The notes: generated by a model not told the origin, from the sequence alone. Shown: positions 8,945 through 22,888, numbered from the stretch's first letter. The stretch is 64,000 nucleotides of DNA from Eikenella corrodens (GCF_003990355.1 NZ_CP034670.1:434001-498000), one strand, 5' to 3'. Translations and numbers: made by a program.

Positions 8945-9018
8945 GCGGGTGTAGCTCAATGGTAGAGCAGAAGCCTTCCAAGCTTACGGTGAGGGTTCGA
9001 TTCCCTTCACCCGCTCCA
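8945..9018 (+). tRNA. tRNA-Gly (TCC)
   Basis: 74-nt cloverleaf with acceptor stem GCGGGTG/CACCCGC, anticodon TCC in CTTCCAA, T-arm GGTTCGATTCC and encoded CCA. Confidence 0.96.
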
Positions 9019-9031
9019 ATAAATTTTTAAG

Positions 9032-9106
<75 letters not shown>

Positions 9107-9153
9107 TCTATTTATCCCTTTTGTTCACTTATTTAAGCTAATAGGAAATTGCC

Positions 9154-10338
9154 ATGGCTAAGGAAAAATTCGAACGTAGCAAACCGCACGTAAACGTTGG
9201 CACCATTGGTCACGTTGACCATGGTAAGACCACTTTGACAGCAGCATTGACCACCATTTTGGCTGAGAAATTCGGCGGTCAGGCTAAAGCTTATGACCAG
9301 ATTGACAATGCCCCGGAAGAGAAAGCCCGCGGTATTACCATTAACACCGCCCACGTAGAATACGAAACCGAAGGTCGTCACTACGCTCACGTAGACTGCC
9401 CCGGTCACGCCGACTACGTAAAAAACATGATTACCGGTGCTGCCCAGATGGACGGCGCTATTTTGGTAGTATCCGCTGCTGACGGTCCTATGCCCCAGAC
9501 TCGCGAACACATCCTGTTGGCTCGTCAGGTGGGCGTACCCTACATCCTCGTATTCATGAACAAATGCGACATGGTAGACGATGCTGAACTGCTTGAGTTG
9601 GTTGAGATGGAAATCCGCGACCTGCTCTCCAGCTACGACTTCCCCGGCGACGACTGCCCGATCGTACAAGGTTCCGCCCTCAAAGCCCTCGAAGGGGATG
9701 CCGGCTACAAAGAAAAAATCTTCGAACTGGCTGCCGCTTTGGATAGCTACATTCCCACTCCGCAGCGTGCCGTAGACAAACCCTTCCTGCTGCCGATCGA
9801 AGACGTATTCTCCATCTCTGGTCGCGGTACCGTGGTAACCGGTCGTGTAGAGCGCGGCATCATCAAAGTAGGCGAAGAGATCGAAATCGTTGGTCTGAAG
9901 CCTACCCAGAAGACTACCTGTACCGGCGTGGAAATGTTCCGCAAACTGCTGGACGAAGGTCAGGCCGGTGACAACGTAGGCGTACTGCTGCGCGGTACCA
10001 AACGTGAAGAAGTTGAGCGTGGTCAGGTATTGGCCAAACCTGGCACCATCACTCCGCACACCAAATTCAAAGCCGAAGTATACGTATTGAGCAAAGAAGA
10101 AGGTGGTCGTCACACCCCGTTCTTCGCCAACTACCGCCCACAGTTCTACTTCCGTACTACTGACGTAACCGGTGCTGTAGAGCTGGAACCTGGTGTAGAA
10201 ATGGTTATGCCTGGTGAGAACGTAACCATCACCGTAGAACTGATTGCTCCGATTGCTATGGAAGAAGGTCTGCGCTTTGCGATTCGCGAAGGTGGCCGTA
10301 CGGTAGGTGCTGGTGTGGTGGCTTCCGTGATCGCTTAA
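9154..10338 (+). CDS. tufB: elongation factor Tu (copy B)
   Basis: Second EF-Tu gene, 394 residues, with a protein and apparently a nucleotide sequence identical to tufA at 6100-7284. Upstream and downstream sequences differ immediately outside the coding region, so the 1185-bp identity is confined to the gene. It lies between tRNA-Thr and tRNA-Trp, as in the conserved tRNA-tufB-secE cluster. Confidence 0.98.
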   Translation: MAKEKFERSKPHVNVGTIGHVDHGKTTLTAALTTILAEKFGGQAKAYDQIDNAPEEKARGITINTAHVEYETEGRHYAHVDCPGHADYVKNMITGAAQMDGAILVVSAADGPMPQTREHILLARQVGVPYILVFMNKCDMVDDAELLELVEMEIRDLLSSYDFPGDDCPIVQGSALKALEGDAGYKEKIFELAAALDSYIPTPQRAVDKPFLLPIEDVFSISGRGTVVTGRVERGIIKVGEEIEIVGLKPTQKTTCTGVEMFRKLLDEGQAGDNVGVLLRGTKREEVERGQVLAKPGTITPHTKFKAEVYVLSKEEGGRHTPFFANYRPQFYFRTTDVTGAVELEPGVEMVMPGENVTITVELIAPIAMEEGLRFAIREGGRTVGAGVVASVIA

Positions 10339-10345
10339 AGGTTAG

Positions 10346-10421
10346 AGGCCAGTAGCTCAATTGGTAGAGTATCGGTCTCCAAAACCGAGGGTTGGGGGTT
10401 CGAGACCCTCCTGGCCTGCCA
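10346..10421 (+). tRNA. tRNA-Trp (CCA)
   Basis: 76-nt cloverleaf with acceptor stem AGGCCAG/CTGGCCT, anticodon CCA in CTCCAAA, T-arm GGGTTCGAGACCC and encoded CCA. It starts 7 bp after the tufB stop codon and is followed by a terminator. Confidence 0.96.
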
Positions 10422-10425
10422 AAAG

Positions 10426-10459
10426 AAAGACTAACCGGCCTGCCGGTTAGTCTTTTGTT
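10426..10459 (+). terminator. intrinsic terminator after tRNA-Trp
   Basis: A 13-bp stem (AAAGACTAACCGG and its complement) around a 4- to 5-base loop, followed by TTTGTTTT. It ends the tRNA-tufB-tRNA transcript ahead of secE. Confidence 0.88.
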
Positions 10460-10503
10460 TTATGCTGTTTTATAAAGAACTGTGAAGTTTAGGGTGGTTG
10501 CAA

Positions 10504-10947
10504 ATGAGTGATTGTAAACAGAAAGTGAAAGAAATGTCTGTTGCTTCGAAGCAGGCTCGGCAGGAGTTGCGTGATCGAGGGCAGGGTGCTCAATGTAAGA
10601 CTGGAAGAAGAAATGGTGCTAAATTATTTTTAGCAGCTGCTCTGATTGTTGGTGGGGCGATTGGCTTTTCATTCCTGTCTCAGCAGCCGCTATATGTACG
10701 AGGTGCCGTTTTAGGGGTTTCGTTGTTGCTCTCCGGGGTAATTGTTTTCTTTTGGTGCGATACTGGTCCTGGTTTGATTCGATATATCAAGGATTCTGTT
10801 GTTGAAATCAAGAAGGTTGTTTGGCCACCTAAAAATGAGGCTTGGCGTAATACATTCTTTGTTTTGATATTCACGGCAGTGCTAACCTTATTTTTGTGGT
10901 TGGTGGATTCTTTTTTGGTATGGTTATTTACAAAAATTGCTGAGTAA
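10504..10947 (+). CDS. secE: protein translocase subunit SecE
   Basis: Essential inner-membrane subunit of the SecYEG protein channel. 147 residues. Hydrophobic segments lie at about residues 38-58, 63-82 and 113-138, with the conserved amphipathic region (EIKKVVWP) just before the last one; the three-segment form resembles E. coli SecE. I chose the ATG at 10504, which has AGGGTGG seven bases upstream, over the in-frame TTG at 10498. nusG follows 17 bp later. Confidence 0.95.
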   Translation: MSDCKQKVKEMSVASKQARQELRDRGQGAQCKTGRRNGAKLFLAAALIVGGAIGFSFLSQQPLYVRGAVLGVSLLLSGVIVFFWCDTGPGLIRYIKDSVVEIKKVVWPPKNEAWRNTFFVLIFTAVLTLFLWLVDSFLVWLFTKIAE

Positions 10948-10964
10948 TTTTTAGGGGCGAGAAA

Positions 10965-11507
10965 ATGGCTAAAAATTGGTACGTCATTCAAGCTTATTCT
11001 GGGTTCGAGAAGAATGTTCAGAAGACTCTGAAGGAGCGGATCGCTAGAGAGGGAATGGAGGAGTTTTTTGGTCAGATTCTAGTGCCTGTTGAAGAGGTTG
11101 TTGGTATTAAGAATGGTCGGAAGACAGTTAGTGAGCGCAAGTTTTTTCCAGGCTATGTGCTAATAGAAATGGAAATGACGGATGAGTCGTGGCATTTGGT
11201 CAAGAGCACGCCTCGGGTTAATGGGTTTATTGGGGGTACGGCTAATCGTCCGCTGCCAATTTCTCAGCGAGAAGTGGATGCGATAATATCTCAGGTGTCG
11301 GATGTTACTGGTTTGGAGAAGAAGCCGAAACCGCGAGTTGAGTTTGTGGTTGGGCAGCAGATCAGGGTAAGTGAAGGTCCATTTTCTGATTTTAATGGGT
11401 TGGTTGATGTTGTTGACTATGAGCGCAATAAGCTGCGAGTTCTTGTGCAAATTTTTGGTCGAGAAACGCCTGTTGAGTTGGATTTTAGTCAGGTAGAGAA
11501 GATTTAG
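10965..11507 (+). CDS. nusG: transcription termination/antitermination factor NusG
   Basis: Binds RNA polymerase and couples transcription to Rho, to ribosomes and to antitermination complexes. 180 residues: an N-terminal NGN domain (WYVIQAYSGFEKN onward, about 4-115) and a C-terminal KOW domain (about 128-178, VSEGPFSDFNG). The ATG follows AGGGGCGAG. It sits between secE and rplK as in most bacteria. Third positions are unusually T-rich compared with rpoB and rpoC. Confidence 0.97.
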   Translation: MAKNWYVIQAYSGFEKNVQKTLKERIAREGMEEFFGQILVPVEEVVGIKNGRKTVSERKFFPGYVLIEMEMTDESWHLVKSTPRVNGFIGGTANRPLPISQREVDAIISQVSDVTGLEKKPKPRVEFVVGQQIRVSEGPFSDFNGLVDVVDYERNKLRVLVQIFGRETPVELDFSQVEKI

Positions 11508-11516
11508 TCTGATTGC

Positions 11517-11545
11517 TTGGCAATGAGTAAGAGTTTGGTTATAAT
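11517..11545 (+). promoter_or_regulatory. promoter of the rplKA(JL) operon
   Basis: TTGGCA (11517-11522), 17 bp, then TATAAT (11540-11545), 61 bp upstream of rplK. Spacing and both boxes fit sigma-70. It would drive rplK-rplA and perhaps rplJL-rpoBC. Confidence 0.75.
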
Positions 11546-11606
11546 ACACGGCTTGATTTTTGGGGAGCAGAATTTCTGCGTGTTACCCGTTATTTAGGAG
11601 CTAAAT

Positions 11607-12038
11607 GTGGCAAAGAAAATTGTAGGTTATATTAAGTTGCAGATTCCTGCAGGGAAGGCTAATCCTTCTCCTCCAGTTGGTCCGGCATTGGGTCAGCGCG
11701 GTTTGAATATCATGGAGTTCTGTAAGGCATTTAATGCGGCTACACAAAATGTGGAGCCTGGGTTGCCTATTCCTGTGGTAATTACTGCATTTGCGGATAA
11801 GTCTTTTACATTTGTAATGAAGACCCCTCCGGCCAGTATTTTGCTGAAAAAGGCTGCTGGTTTGCAGAAAGGCAGTTCAAATCCGCTGACTAACAAAGTA
11901 GGTAAGGTTACTCGTGCTCAGTTGGAAGAGATTGCCAAGGCTAAGGAGCCTGATTTGACTGCAGCTGATTTGGATGCGGCAGTTCGTACTATTGCCGGTT
12001 CTGCCCGTTCCATGGGTTTGGATGTGGAGGGTGTGTGA
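11607..12038 (+). CDS. rplK: 50S ribosomal protein L11
   Basis: Binds 23S rRNA at the GTPase-associated centre. 143 residues with the Pro-rich N-terminal segment (PAGKANPSPPVGPALG) and the C-terminal RNA-binding domain. The start is GTG at 11607 (GTG GCA AAG AAA), with TTTAGGAG upstream; the ATG two bases earlier is out of frame. It overlaps rplA by one base at the stop/start. Confidence 0.97.
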   Translation: MAKKIVGYIKLQIPAGKANPSPPVGPALGQRGLNIMEFCKAFNAATQNVEPGLPIPVVITAFADKSFTFVMKTPPASILLKKAAGLQKGSSNPLTNKVGKVTRAQLEEIAKAKEPDLTAADLDAAVRTIAGSARSMGLDVEGV

Positions 12039-12733
12039 TGGCTAAGTTATCTAAACGTTTCCAAGGTTTGCGCTCTTCTATTGATTCAAATGTACATTAC
12101 TCAATTGATGAAGCAATTGAGTTGGTGAAGAAAACTGCTACCGCCAAATTTGATGAGTCTGTTGATGTTGCTATCAATTTAGGTGTGGACTCGCGTAAAT
12201 CTGATCAGGTCATCCGTGGGTCTGTTGTGCTACCGAAGGGTACTGGTAAAACTGTTCGTGTGGCAGTATTTACTCAAGGTGCCAATGTTGAGGCTGCAAA
12301 AGAAGCAGGCGCTGATGTGGTTGGATTTGAGGATCTGGCCGCAGAAGTAAAAGCAGGAAATCTAGATTTTGATGTTGTTATTGCCTCTCCTGATGCGATG
12401 CGTATCGTTGGTCAGTTGGGTACTATCTTGGGGCCGCGCGGTTTGATGCCAAATCCGAAGGTGGGTACGGTTACGCCAAATGTGGCAGAAGCTGTGCGTA
12501 ATGCCAAAGCTGGTCAGGTTCAGTATCGTACTGATAAGGCTGGCGTGGTGCATGCTACCATTGGCCGCGCTTCTTTTGCAGCGGCTGATTTGCGCGAAAA
12601 CTTTAATACCCTGTTGGATGCGGTGGTGAAAGCGAAGCCAGCGGCTACCAAGGGCCAGTATTTGAAGAAAATCGCATTATCTAGCACCATGGGTCCTGGT
12701 GTCCGTGTGGATGTTGGTAGTGTGTCTGTCTAG
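12038..12733 (+). CDS. rplA: 50S ribosomal protein L1
   Basis: L1-stalk protein that helps release E-site tRNA and in many bacteria represses rplKA translation. 231 residues with the conserved GPRGLMPNPK segment. ATG at 12038 shares its A with the rplK stop codon (TGATG) and has GGAGG nine bases upstream; an in-frame GTG directly before it is a possible alternative. Translationally coupled to rplK. Confidence 0.97.
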   Translation: MAKLSKRFQGLRSSIDSNVHYSIDEAIELVKKTATAKFDESVDVAINLGVDSRKSDQVIRGSVVLPKGTGKTVRVAVFTQGANVEAAKEAGADVVGFEDLAAEVKAGNLDFDVVIASPDAMRIVGQLGTILGPRGLMPNPKVGTVTPNVAEAVRNAKAGQVQYRTDKAGVVHATIGRASFAAADLRENFNTLLDAVVKAKPAATKGQYLKKIALSSTMGPGVRVDVGSVSV

Positions 12734-12970
12734 TTAGAAGAAATTTTCAGGTAGCCTTTGCTAGTTGCTGAGGCTACCTGAAATATGGGCTGCTTATACT
12801 TGATTGTAAGTGGAGTCCAAGACCGTAGGGATCGTAAGATTTAATATTTAACCCTACGTAGACGGTGGTCCTGAGATTATGAGCAAGCGATTGCTTGCAA
12901 AATGTCTTTTCAGGTTGCCGAGCTGGTGGATGTCGTTAGGCATTCTTTGATAAACAGTAGGAGGTAGACC
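12734..12970 (+). promoter_or_regulatory. rplJ leader region with eikDUS hairpin
   Basis: 237 bp between rplA and rplJ. It begins with an inverted eikDUS pair (12746-12757 and 12771-12782) that could act as a partial terminator. The rest contains dyads such as the CCCTACG at 12853 facing CGTAGGG at 12825. In other bacteria this leader binds the L10-L12 complex for autoregulation; that role is inferred from position only. Confidence 0.5.
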
Positions 12971-13474
12971 TTGAGTCTTAGTATTGAAACTAAAAAAGCA
13001 GTTGTGGAAGAGATTGTTGCCGGTATCGGCAATGCTCAGACCATGGTGCTTGCCGAATACCGCGGCATCAGCGTTGCTAGTATGACCGAATTGCGTGCCA
13101 ATGCTCGTAAGGAAGGTGTGTACTTGCGTGTTTTGAAAAACACGTTGGCTCGTCGTGCGGTGGAAGGCACTCCTTTTGCTGGGTTGGCTGAGCATATGGT
13201 TGGCCCGTTGGTATATGCAGCGTCTGAAGATGCTGTAGCTGCTGCAAAAGTGTTGCACCAATTCTCTAAAAAAGATGAGAAGCTGATTATTAAGGCAGGC
13301 TCTTATGACGGTGCTGTAATGGATGCCGCTCAGGTGGGTCAGCTGGCTGCAATTCCGAGCCGTGAAGAATTGTTGTCCAAATTGCTGTTCCTCATGCAGG
13401 CTCCGTTGTCTGGTATGGCTCGCGGCTTGGCTGCTCTGGCTGAGAAAAAAGCTACTGAAGAAGCATCTGCTTAA
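12971..13474 (+). CDS. rplJ: 50S ribosomal protein L10
   Basis: Scaffold of the ribosomal stalk that carries L7/L12 dimers. 167 residues. The start is a TTG at 12971 with a near-perfect AGGAGGT at 12959-12965, so the start looks firm despite the rare codon. The N-terminal rRNA-binding region contains AEYRGISV and the C-terminal helix is Ala-rich. rplL follows after 46 bp. Confidence 0.96.
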   Translation: MSLSIETKKAVVEEIVAGIGNAQTMVLAEYRGISVASMTELRANARKEGVYLRVLKNTLARRAVEGTPFAGLAEHMVGPLVYAASEDAVAAAKVLHQFSKKDEKLIIKAGSYDGAVMDAAQVGQLAAIPSREELLSKLLFLMQAPLSGMARGLAALAEKKATEEASA

Positions 13475-13520
13475 CTATTTTTTATATTTTACTTATTCAT
13501 TCAATTAGGAGTTTGATAGC

Positions 13521-13892
13521 ATGGCTATTACTAAAGAAGACATTTTGGAAGCAATCGGTGGTTTGACTGTAATGGAGTTGAACGACTTGGTAAAAGAGTT
13601 TGAAACCAAGTTCGGCGTTTCTGCCGCTGCCGTTGCTATTGCTGCTGGCCCTGGTGCTGCTGGTGGTGAAGCTGAAGCCAAGTCTGAGGTAGACGTTATT
13701 TTGGCCGCCGCTGGCGATCAAAAAGTAGGCGTGATTAAAGTGGTTCGTGCCATTACTGGCTTGGGCTTGAAAGAAGCCAAAGACATGGTTGATGGCGCTC
13801 CGAAGACCATCAAAGAAGGCGTTACTCCTGCTGAAGCTGAAGAAATCAAGAAACAGCTGGAAGAAGCTGGCGCCAAAGTGGAAATCAAATAA
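13521..13892 (+). CDS. rplL: 50S ribosomal protein L7/L12
   Basis: Flexible stalk protein that recruits translation GTPases. 123 residues: an N-terminal dimerisation domain, an Ala/Gly-rich hinge (about residues 33-55) and a C-terminal domain with KVGVIKVVR and GLGLKEAK. The ATG follows TAGGAGTTTG. Last ribosomal gene before the rpoBC part of the operon. Confidence 0.97.
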   Translation: MAITKEDILEAIGGLTVMELNDLVKEFETKFGVSAAAVAIAAGPGAAGGEAEAKSEVDVILAAAGDQKVGVIKVVRAITGLGLKEAKDMVDGAPKTIKEGVTPAEAEEIKKQLEEAGAKVEIK

Positions 13893-13910
13893 GTATTTTC
13901 TCGCTAACAG

Positions 13911-13936
13911 GCTGGCAGGTATCTGCCAGCCTTGTT
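13911..13936 (+). terminator. hairpin between rplL and rpoB (attenuator candidate)
   Basis: A perfect 9-bp stem (GGCTGGCAG/CTGCCAGCC) with a 4-base loop followed by TTG rather than a long T run. In other bacteria a partial terminator at this place lowers rpoBC transcription relative to the ribosomal genes; the weak T tract fits attenuation. Confidence 0.6.
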
Positions 13937-14087
13937 TCGCTTGGAGATTAGGATTAAATAATAATTTACATATATTTGCTATCTAAGCCGGCTTTTATGA
14001 CAAATATATGTAAATTTTAGAGTGGTAGTGGATGTTGCTGCTGTTCAAGTGGGAATTAATCTCTCTCATTATCCGGAGTGTTCAACA

Positions 14088-17000
14088 ATGAGTTATTCAG
14101 TTACTGAAAAAAAACGTATCCGAAAGAGCTTTGCTAAGCGTGATAGTGTGCTGGAAGTGCCATATTTGCTGGCTACCCAGCTGGAGTCTTACCGAAAATT
14201 TCTCCAGCAGGAAACTGCTTTTGATAAGCGCTTGGATGAAGGCTTGCAGGCTGCATTCAATTCTATTTTCCCGATTGTGAGCCACAACGGATATGCTCGG
14301 TTAGAGTTTACTCATTATATCTTGGGTGAGCCATTATTTGATATTGCCGAATGTCAACTGCGTGGCATTACTTATGCTGCTCCTCTGCGTGCCCGTATCC
14401 GCTTGGTGATTTTAGATAAAGAATCTTCTAAGCCCAATGTGGTGAAAGAAGTGCGCGAGAATGAAGTTTATATGGGTGAAATCCCACTGATGACCCCTTA
14501 TGGCTCATTCATTATCAACGGTACTGAACGCGTAATTGTGTCTCAGCTGCACCGCTCTCCGGGTGTATTCTTCGAACATGACCGGGGCAAAACCCACTCT
14601 TCAGGTAAACTGCTGTTTTCTGCACGTATTATTCCCTATCGCGGCTCATGGCTGGATTTGGAGTTTGATCCCAAAGACTTACTCTACTTCCGTATCGACC
14701 GCCGCCGTAAAATGCCGGTAACCATTTTGCTGAAAGCATTGGGATACAGTGCCGAGCAGATCTTGGACACCTTCTATGACAAGGAAACATTCTATCTAAA
14801 CAAAGATGGTGTGGAGACCGATCTGGTTCTGTCGCGGCTGAAGGGCGAAACCGTAAAAACCGATATTTGTGATGCGGATGGCAAAGTGCTGGTTGCCGCA
14901 GGCAAACGGGTTACTGCCAAAGGGTTGCGCGATATTGAGAAAGCTGGCTTGAAGCGTCTGCGGGTGGATGCCGAGGCCTTGATCGGTAAAATGCTGGCGA
15001 AAGACGTTATCGTGCCCGATACCGGTGAAATTCTCGCATCGGCCAATAGTGAAATTACCGAAGAATTGCTGGCGCAGCTGGAAATTCATGGCGTGAATGA
15101 AATCCAAACCCTATATATCAACGAATTGGGGTACGGCGGCTATATTTCTTCTACGTTGCAAGTGGATGAAACTACCGACCAAATGGCCGCACGTATCGCT
15201 ATTTACCGCATGATGCGCCCCGGCGAACCACCCACCGAAGAGGCGGTAGAAATGCTGTTTGATCGTCTGTTCTTCAATGAAGCCAGCTATGACCTATCGC
15301 GTGTCGGCCGCATGAAATTCAATACCCGCACCTACGAGCAAAAACTGTCTGAAGACCAGCAGCAATCGTGGTATGGCCGTCTGTTGAACGAAACTTTGGC
15401 TGGAGCCGCGGAAAAAGGTGGATTTATTCTTAGCACTGAAGACATTGTTGCTTCCATTGCTACGTTGGTTGAATTGCGCAACGGCCATGGCGAAGTGGAC
15501 GATATCGACCACCTGGGTAACCGCCGTGTGCGCTCGGTAGGAGAGCTGACCGAAAACCAGTTCCGCTCCGGTTTGGCCCGTGTGGAACGTGCAGTAAAAG
15601 AGCGCCTGAATCAGGCAGAGGCTGACAACCTGATGCCGACCGATTTGATCAATGCCAAACCGGTATCAGCGGCGATCAAAGAATTTTTCGGTTCCAGCCA
15701 ATTGTCACAGTTTATGGATCAAACTAATCCGTTGTCGGAAGTGACCCATAAACGCCGTGTATCGGCACTTGGCCCGGGTGGTCTGACCCGTGAACGTGCC
15801 GGCTTCGAAGTGCGCGACGTACACCCGACCCACTATGGTCGTGTGTGCCCGATTGAAACGCCTGAAGGCCCGAACATTGGTCTGATTAACTCATTATCGG
15901 TTTATGCCCGCACCAACGATTACGGCTTCTTGGAAACTCCGTACCGCCGCGTGGTAGACGGCAAGGTTACCGATGAAATCGACTATCTGTCTGCCATTGA
16001 AGAAGGCCGTTATGTGATTGCGCAGGCCAACGCCGAAGTGGATAAGAAAGGCTACCTGAAAGGCGATTTGATTACCTGCCGCGAAAAAGGCGAAACCATC
16101 ATGGCCAGTGCCGACCGCGTGCAGTATATGGACGTGGCCACCGGCCAAGTGGTATCCGTTGCCGCTTCGCTGATTCCCTTCTTGGAACACGATGACGCCA
16201 ACCGCGCCTTGATGGGTGCCAACATGCAACGTCAGGCCGTGCCCTGCTTGCGTGCTGAAAAACCATTGGTCGGCACTGGCATTGAGCGCTCCGTGGCTGT
16301 GGACTCCGCCACTGCTATCGTGGCCCGTCGCGGTGGTGTGGTGGAATACGTGGATGCCAACCGTATCGTGGTTCGCGTGCACGACGAAGAAACTGTAGCC
16401 GGTGAAGTGGGTGTGGACATCTATAACCTGGTGAAATTCACCCGCTCCAACCAATCTACCAATATCAACCAACGCCCGGCGGTGAAAGCCGGCGATGTGT
16501 TGCAGCGCGGCGATTTGATTGCCGACGGCGCTTCTACTGACTTGGGTGAACTCGCGCTTGGTCAGAATATGACCATTGCCTTTATGCCTTGGAACGGCTA
16601 CAACTACGAAGACTCGATTCTGATTTCCGAGAAAGTGGCTGCCGCCGACCGCTACACCTCCATCCACATCGAAGAGCTCAATGTGGTGGCGCGTGACACC
16701 AAGCTGGGTGCGGAAGAAATCACCCGCGATATTCCCAATCTGTCTGAGCGTATGCAAAACCGTTTGGACGAGAGCGGCATCGTGTACATCGGCGCCGAAG
16801 TGGAAGCCGGCGACGTATTGGTGGGCAAAGTAACGCCCAAAGGCGAAACCCAGCTCACGCCGGAAGAAAAACTGCTGCGTGCCATCTTCGGTGAAAAAGC
16901 CTCCGATGTGAAAGATACCTCGCTGCGTATGCCCACCGGCATGAGCGGCACGGTAATCGACGTACAGGTGTTCACCCGCGAGGGCATCCAGCGCGACAAG

Positions 17001-18269
17001 CGTGCACAATCCATTATTGATGCCGAACTGAAACGCTACCGCTTGGATTTGAACGACCAACTGCGTATTTTCGACAACGATGCCTTCGACCGTATCGAGC
17101 GCATGATTGTCGGCCAAAAAGCCAATGGCGGCCCGATGAAACTGGGCAAAGGCAAAGAAATTACTGCCGAATATCTGGCTTCTCTGCCGACCAAGCACGA
17201 CTGGTTCGACATCCGCCTGTCAGACGAAGAGCTGGCCAAACAGCTTGAATTGATTAAGCTCAGCCTGCAGCAGAAACGCGAAGAGGCCGACGAACAATAC
17301 GAAATCAAGAAGAAAAAAATGACCCAGGGCGACGAGCTGCCGCCCGGTGTGCAGAAAATGGTCAAAGTGTTCATCGCTATCAAACGCCGCCTGCAGGCCG
17401 GTGACAAAATGGCCGGCCGTCACGGTAACAAAGGCGTGGTATCGCGCATTCTGCCGGTGGAAGACATGCCCTACATGGCCGATGGACGCACCGTAGACAT
17501 CGTGCTCAACCCGCTGGGTGTACCTTCGCGTATGAACATCGGTCAGATTCTAGAAGTACATTTGGGCTGGGCTGCCAAAGGCATCGGCCAGCGCATTGAG
17601 AAAATGCTGGCCGAGCAGCGCAAAGTGAAAGAAATCCGCTCCTTCTTGGAAAAACTCTATAACGGCAGCGGTAAAAAAGAAGACCTGAAATCGCTCAGTG
17701 ATGAAGAAATCCTCACTTTGGCCGAGAATCTTAAGGGCGGTGCCACCTTCGCTTCGCCGGTGTTCGACGGTGCCAAAGAGCAGGAAATCTACGACATGCT
17801 CGAATTGGCCTACCCGAGCGACGACCCCGAAGTACAGAAACTGGGCTTCAACGACACCAAAACCCAAATCACCCTGTACGACGGCCGCTCCGGCGAACCG
17901 TTCGACCGCAAGGTAACCGTGGGCGTGATGCACTATCTGAAGCTGCACCACTTGGTGGACGAGAAAATGCACGCCCGTTCAACCGGCCCGTACTCGCTCG
18001 TTACCCAGCAGCCGCTCGGCGGTAAAGCACAGTTCGGTGGCCAGCGTTTCGGTGAGATGGAGGTGTGGGCGCTGGAAGCCTATGGCGCAGCCTACACGCT
18101 GCAGGAGATGCTGACCGTGAAATCGGACGACGTAACCGGCCGCACGAAGATGTATGAAAACATCGTTAAAGGCGAACACAAAATCGAAGCCGGCATGCCA
18201 GAATCGTTTAACGTGTTGATAAAAGAAATCCGTTCGCTGGGCTTGGATATCGATATGGAGCGGTATTAA
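14088..18269 (+). CDS. rpoB: DNA-directed RNA polymerase beta subunit
   Basis: Catalytic core subunit of RNA polymerase. 1393 residues, close to neisserial RpoB. The rifampicin-binding region is present and looks wild-type (GSSQLSQFMDQTNPLSE, then THKRRVSALGPGG), as are the C-terminal motifs for nucleotide binding. I chose ATG 14088, with ATCCGGAG upstream; an in-frame GTG at 14022 would add 22 unconserved residues. An eikDUS in the frame near 16052 is read as KGYLKG. rpoC lies 194 bp downstream, beyond uptake-sequence repeats. Confidence 0.98.
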   Translation: MSYSVTEKKRIRKSFAKRDSVLEVPYLLATQLESYRKFLQQETAFDKRLDEGLQAAFNSIFPIVSHNGYARLEFTHYILGEPLFDIAECQLRGITYAAPLRARIRLVILDKESSKPNVVKEVRENEVYMGEIPLMTPYGSFIINGTERVIVSQLHRSPGVFFEHDRGKTHSSGKLLFSARIIPYRGSWLDLEFDPKDLLYFRIDRRRKMPVTILLKALGYSAEQILDTFYDKETFYLNKDGVETDLVLSRLKGETVKTDICDADGKVLVAAGKRVTAKGLRDIEKAGLKRLRVDAEALIGKMLAKDVIVPDTGEILASANSEITEELLAQLEIHGVNEIQTLYINELGYGGYISSTLQVDETTDQMAARIAIYRMMRPGEPPTEEAVEMLFDRLFFNEASYDLSRVGRMKFNTRTYEQKLSEDQQQSWYGRLLNETLAGAAEKGGFILSTEDIVASIATLVELRNGHGEVDDIDHLGNRRVRSVGELTENQFRSGLARVERAVKERLNQAEADNLMPTDLINAKPVSAAIKEFFGSSQLSQFMDQTNPLSEVTHKRRVSALGPGGLTRERAGFEVRDVHPTHYGRVCPIETPEGPNIGLINSLSVYARTNDYGFLETPYRRVVDGKVTDEIDYLSAIEEGRYVIAQANAEVDKKGYLKGDLITCREKGETIMASADRVQYMDVATGQVVSVAASLIPFLEHDDANRALMGANMQRQAVPCLRAEKPLVGTGIERSVAVDSATAIVARRGGVVEYVDANRIVVRVHDEETVAGEVGVDIYNLVKFTRSNQSTNINQRPAVKAGDVLQRGDLIADGASTDLGELALGQNMTIAFMPWNGYNYEDSILISEKVAAADRYTSIHIEELNVVARDTKLGAEEITRDIPNLSERMQNRLDESGIVYIGAEVEAGDVLVGKVTPKGETQLTPEEKLLRAIFGEKASDVKDTSLRMPTGMSGTVIDVQVFTREGIQRDKRAQSIIDAELKRYRLDLNDQLRIFDNDAFDRIERMIVGQKANGGPMKLGKGKEITAEYLASLPTKHDWFDIRLSDEELAKQLELIKLSLQQKREEADEQYEIKKKKMTQGDELPPGVQKMVKVFIAIKRRLQAGDKMAGRHGNKGVVSRILPVEDMPYMADGRTVDIVLNPLGVPSRMNIGQILEVHLGWAAKGIGQRIEKMLAEQRKVKEIRSFLEKLYNGSGKKEDLKSLSDEEILTLAENLKGGATFASPVFDGAKEQEIYDMLELAYPSDDPEVQKLGFNDTKTQITLYDGRSGEPFDRKVTVGVMHYLKLHHLVDEKMHARSTGPYSLVTQQPLGGKAQFGGQRFGEMEVWALEAYGAAYTLQEMLTVKSDDVTGRTKMYENIVKGEHKIEAGMPESFNVLIKEIRSLGLDIDMERY

Positions 18270-18463
18270 ACGGGGCTTTTCAGGTAGCCTCAGAGGCTAC
18301 CTGAAAATAGAAACGGCCATTGTGCCGGCGCGATATTCTCCGCCGAGCCGCCGTTTGCCGCCGGGCAAAACCCGGCCAAGCCGCCCGCCCATATTTTTCA
18401 GGTAGCCTAAAAGGCTGTCTGAAACAGAGTGAGCAAAATACAAAATCCTGATTGGGAGCAAAA
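18270..18463. repeat. rpoB-rpoC spacer with eikDUS pairs
   Basis: Contains an inverted eikDUS pair (18279-18290 and 18294-18305) and a second pair made of a perfect copy (18397-18408) and a one-mismatch copy AGGCTGTCTGAA (18412-18423). Such hairpins between rpoB and rpoC could reduce read-through, yet the two subunits are needed in equal amounts. Confidence 0.7.
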
Positions 18464-22639
<4,176 letters not shown>

Positions 22640-22654
22640 GGCTACCTGAAAAGC

Positions 22655-22696
22655 AAAAGGCTGAAACCGTAAGGCGCGGTTTCAGCCTTTTTTCAG
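22655..22696 (+). terminator. intrinsic terminator after rpoC
   Basis: A 15-bp stem (AAAGGCTGAAACCG and its complement) around a 7-base loop, ending in TTTTTT. It closes the rplK-to-rpoC transcription unit. Confidence 0.9.
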
Positions 22697-22888
22697 GTGA
22701 AATGGGTGGGAAGCCGATGAAGCTCCGTTTTCAGGTAGCCTTTACGCGAAATGTCGGATTCAAGAACCCAAGCTGCCCTGAAGGGCGATCGCCCATGCGG
22801 TTATCCTGGCTGAAGGCTACCTGAAATCGGCAGGCCGGGTTCTCGAATCCGATATTTGATGTTGCAGAGCTTGAGTCGGGCGCAGGTG

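Noticed and set aside
15894..17198. 434-residue minus-strand ORF inside rpoB, and an 802-residue one inside rpoC (20201-22609)
   Set aside because: Long antisense open frames are a by-product of codon use in these highly biased genes; rpoB and rpoC are unmistakable on plus.
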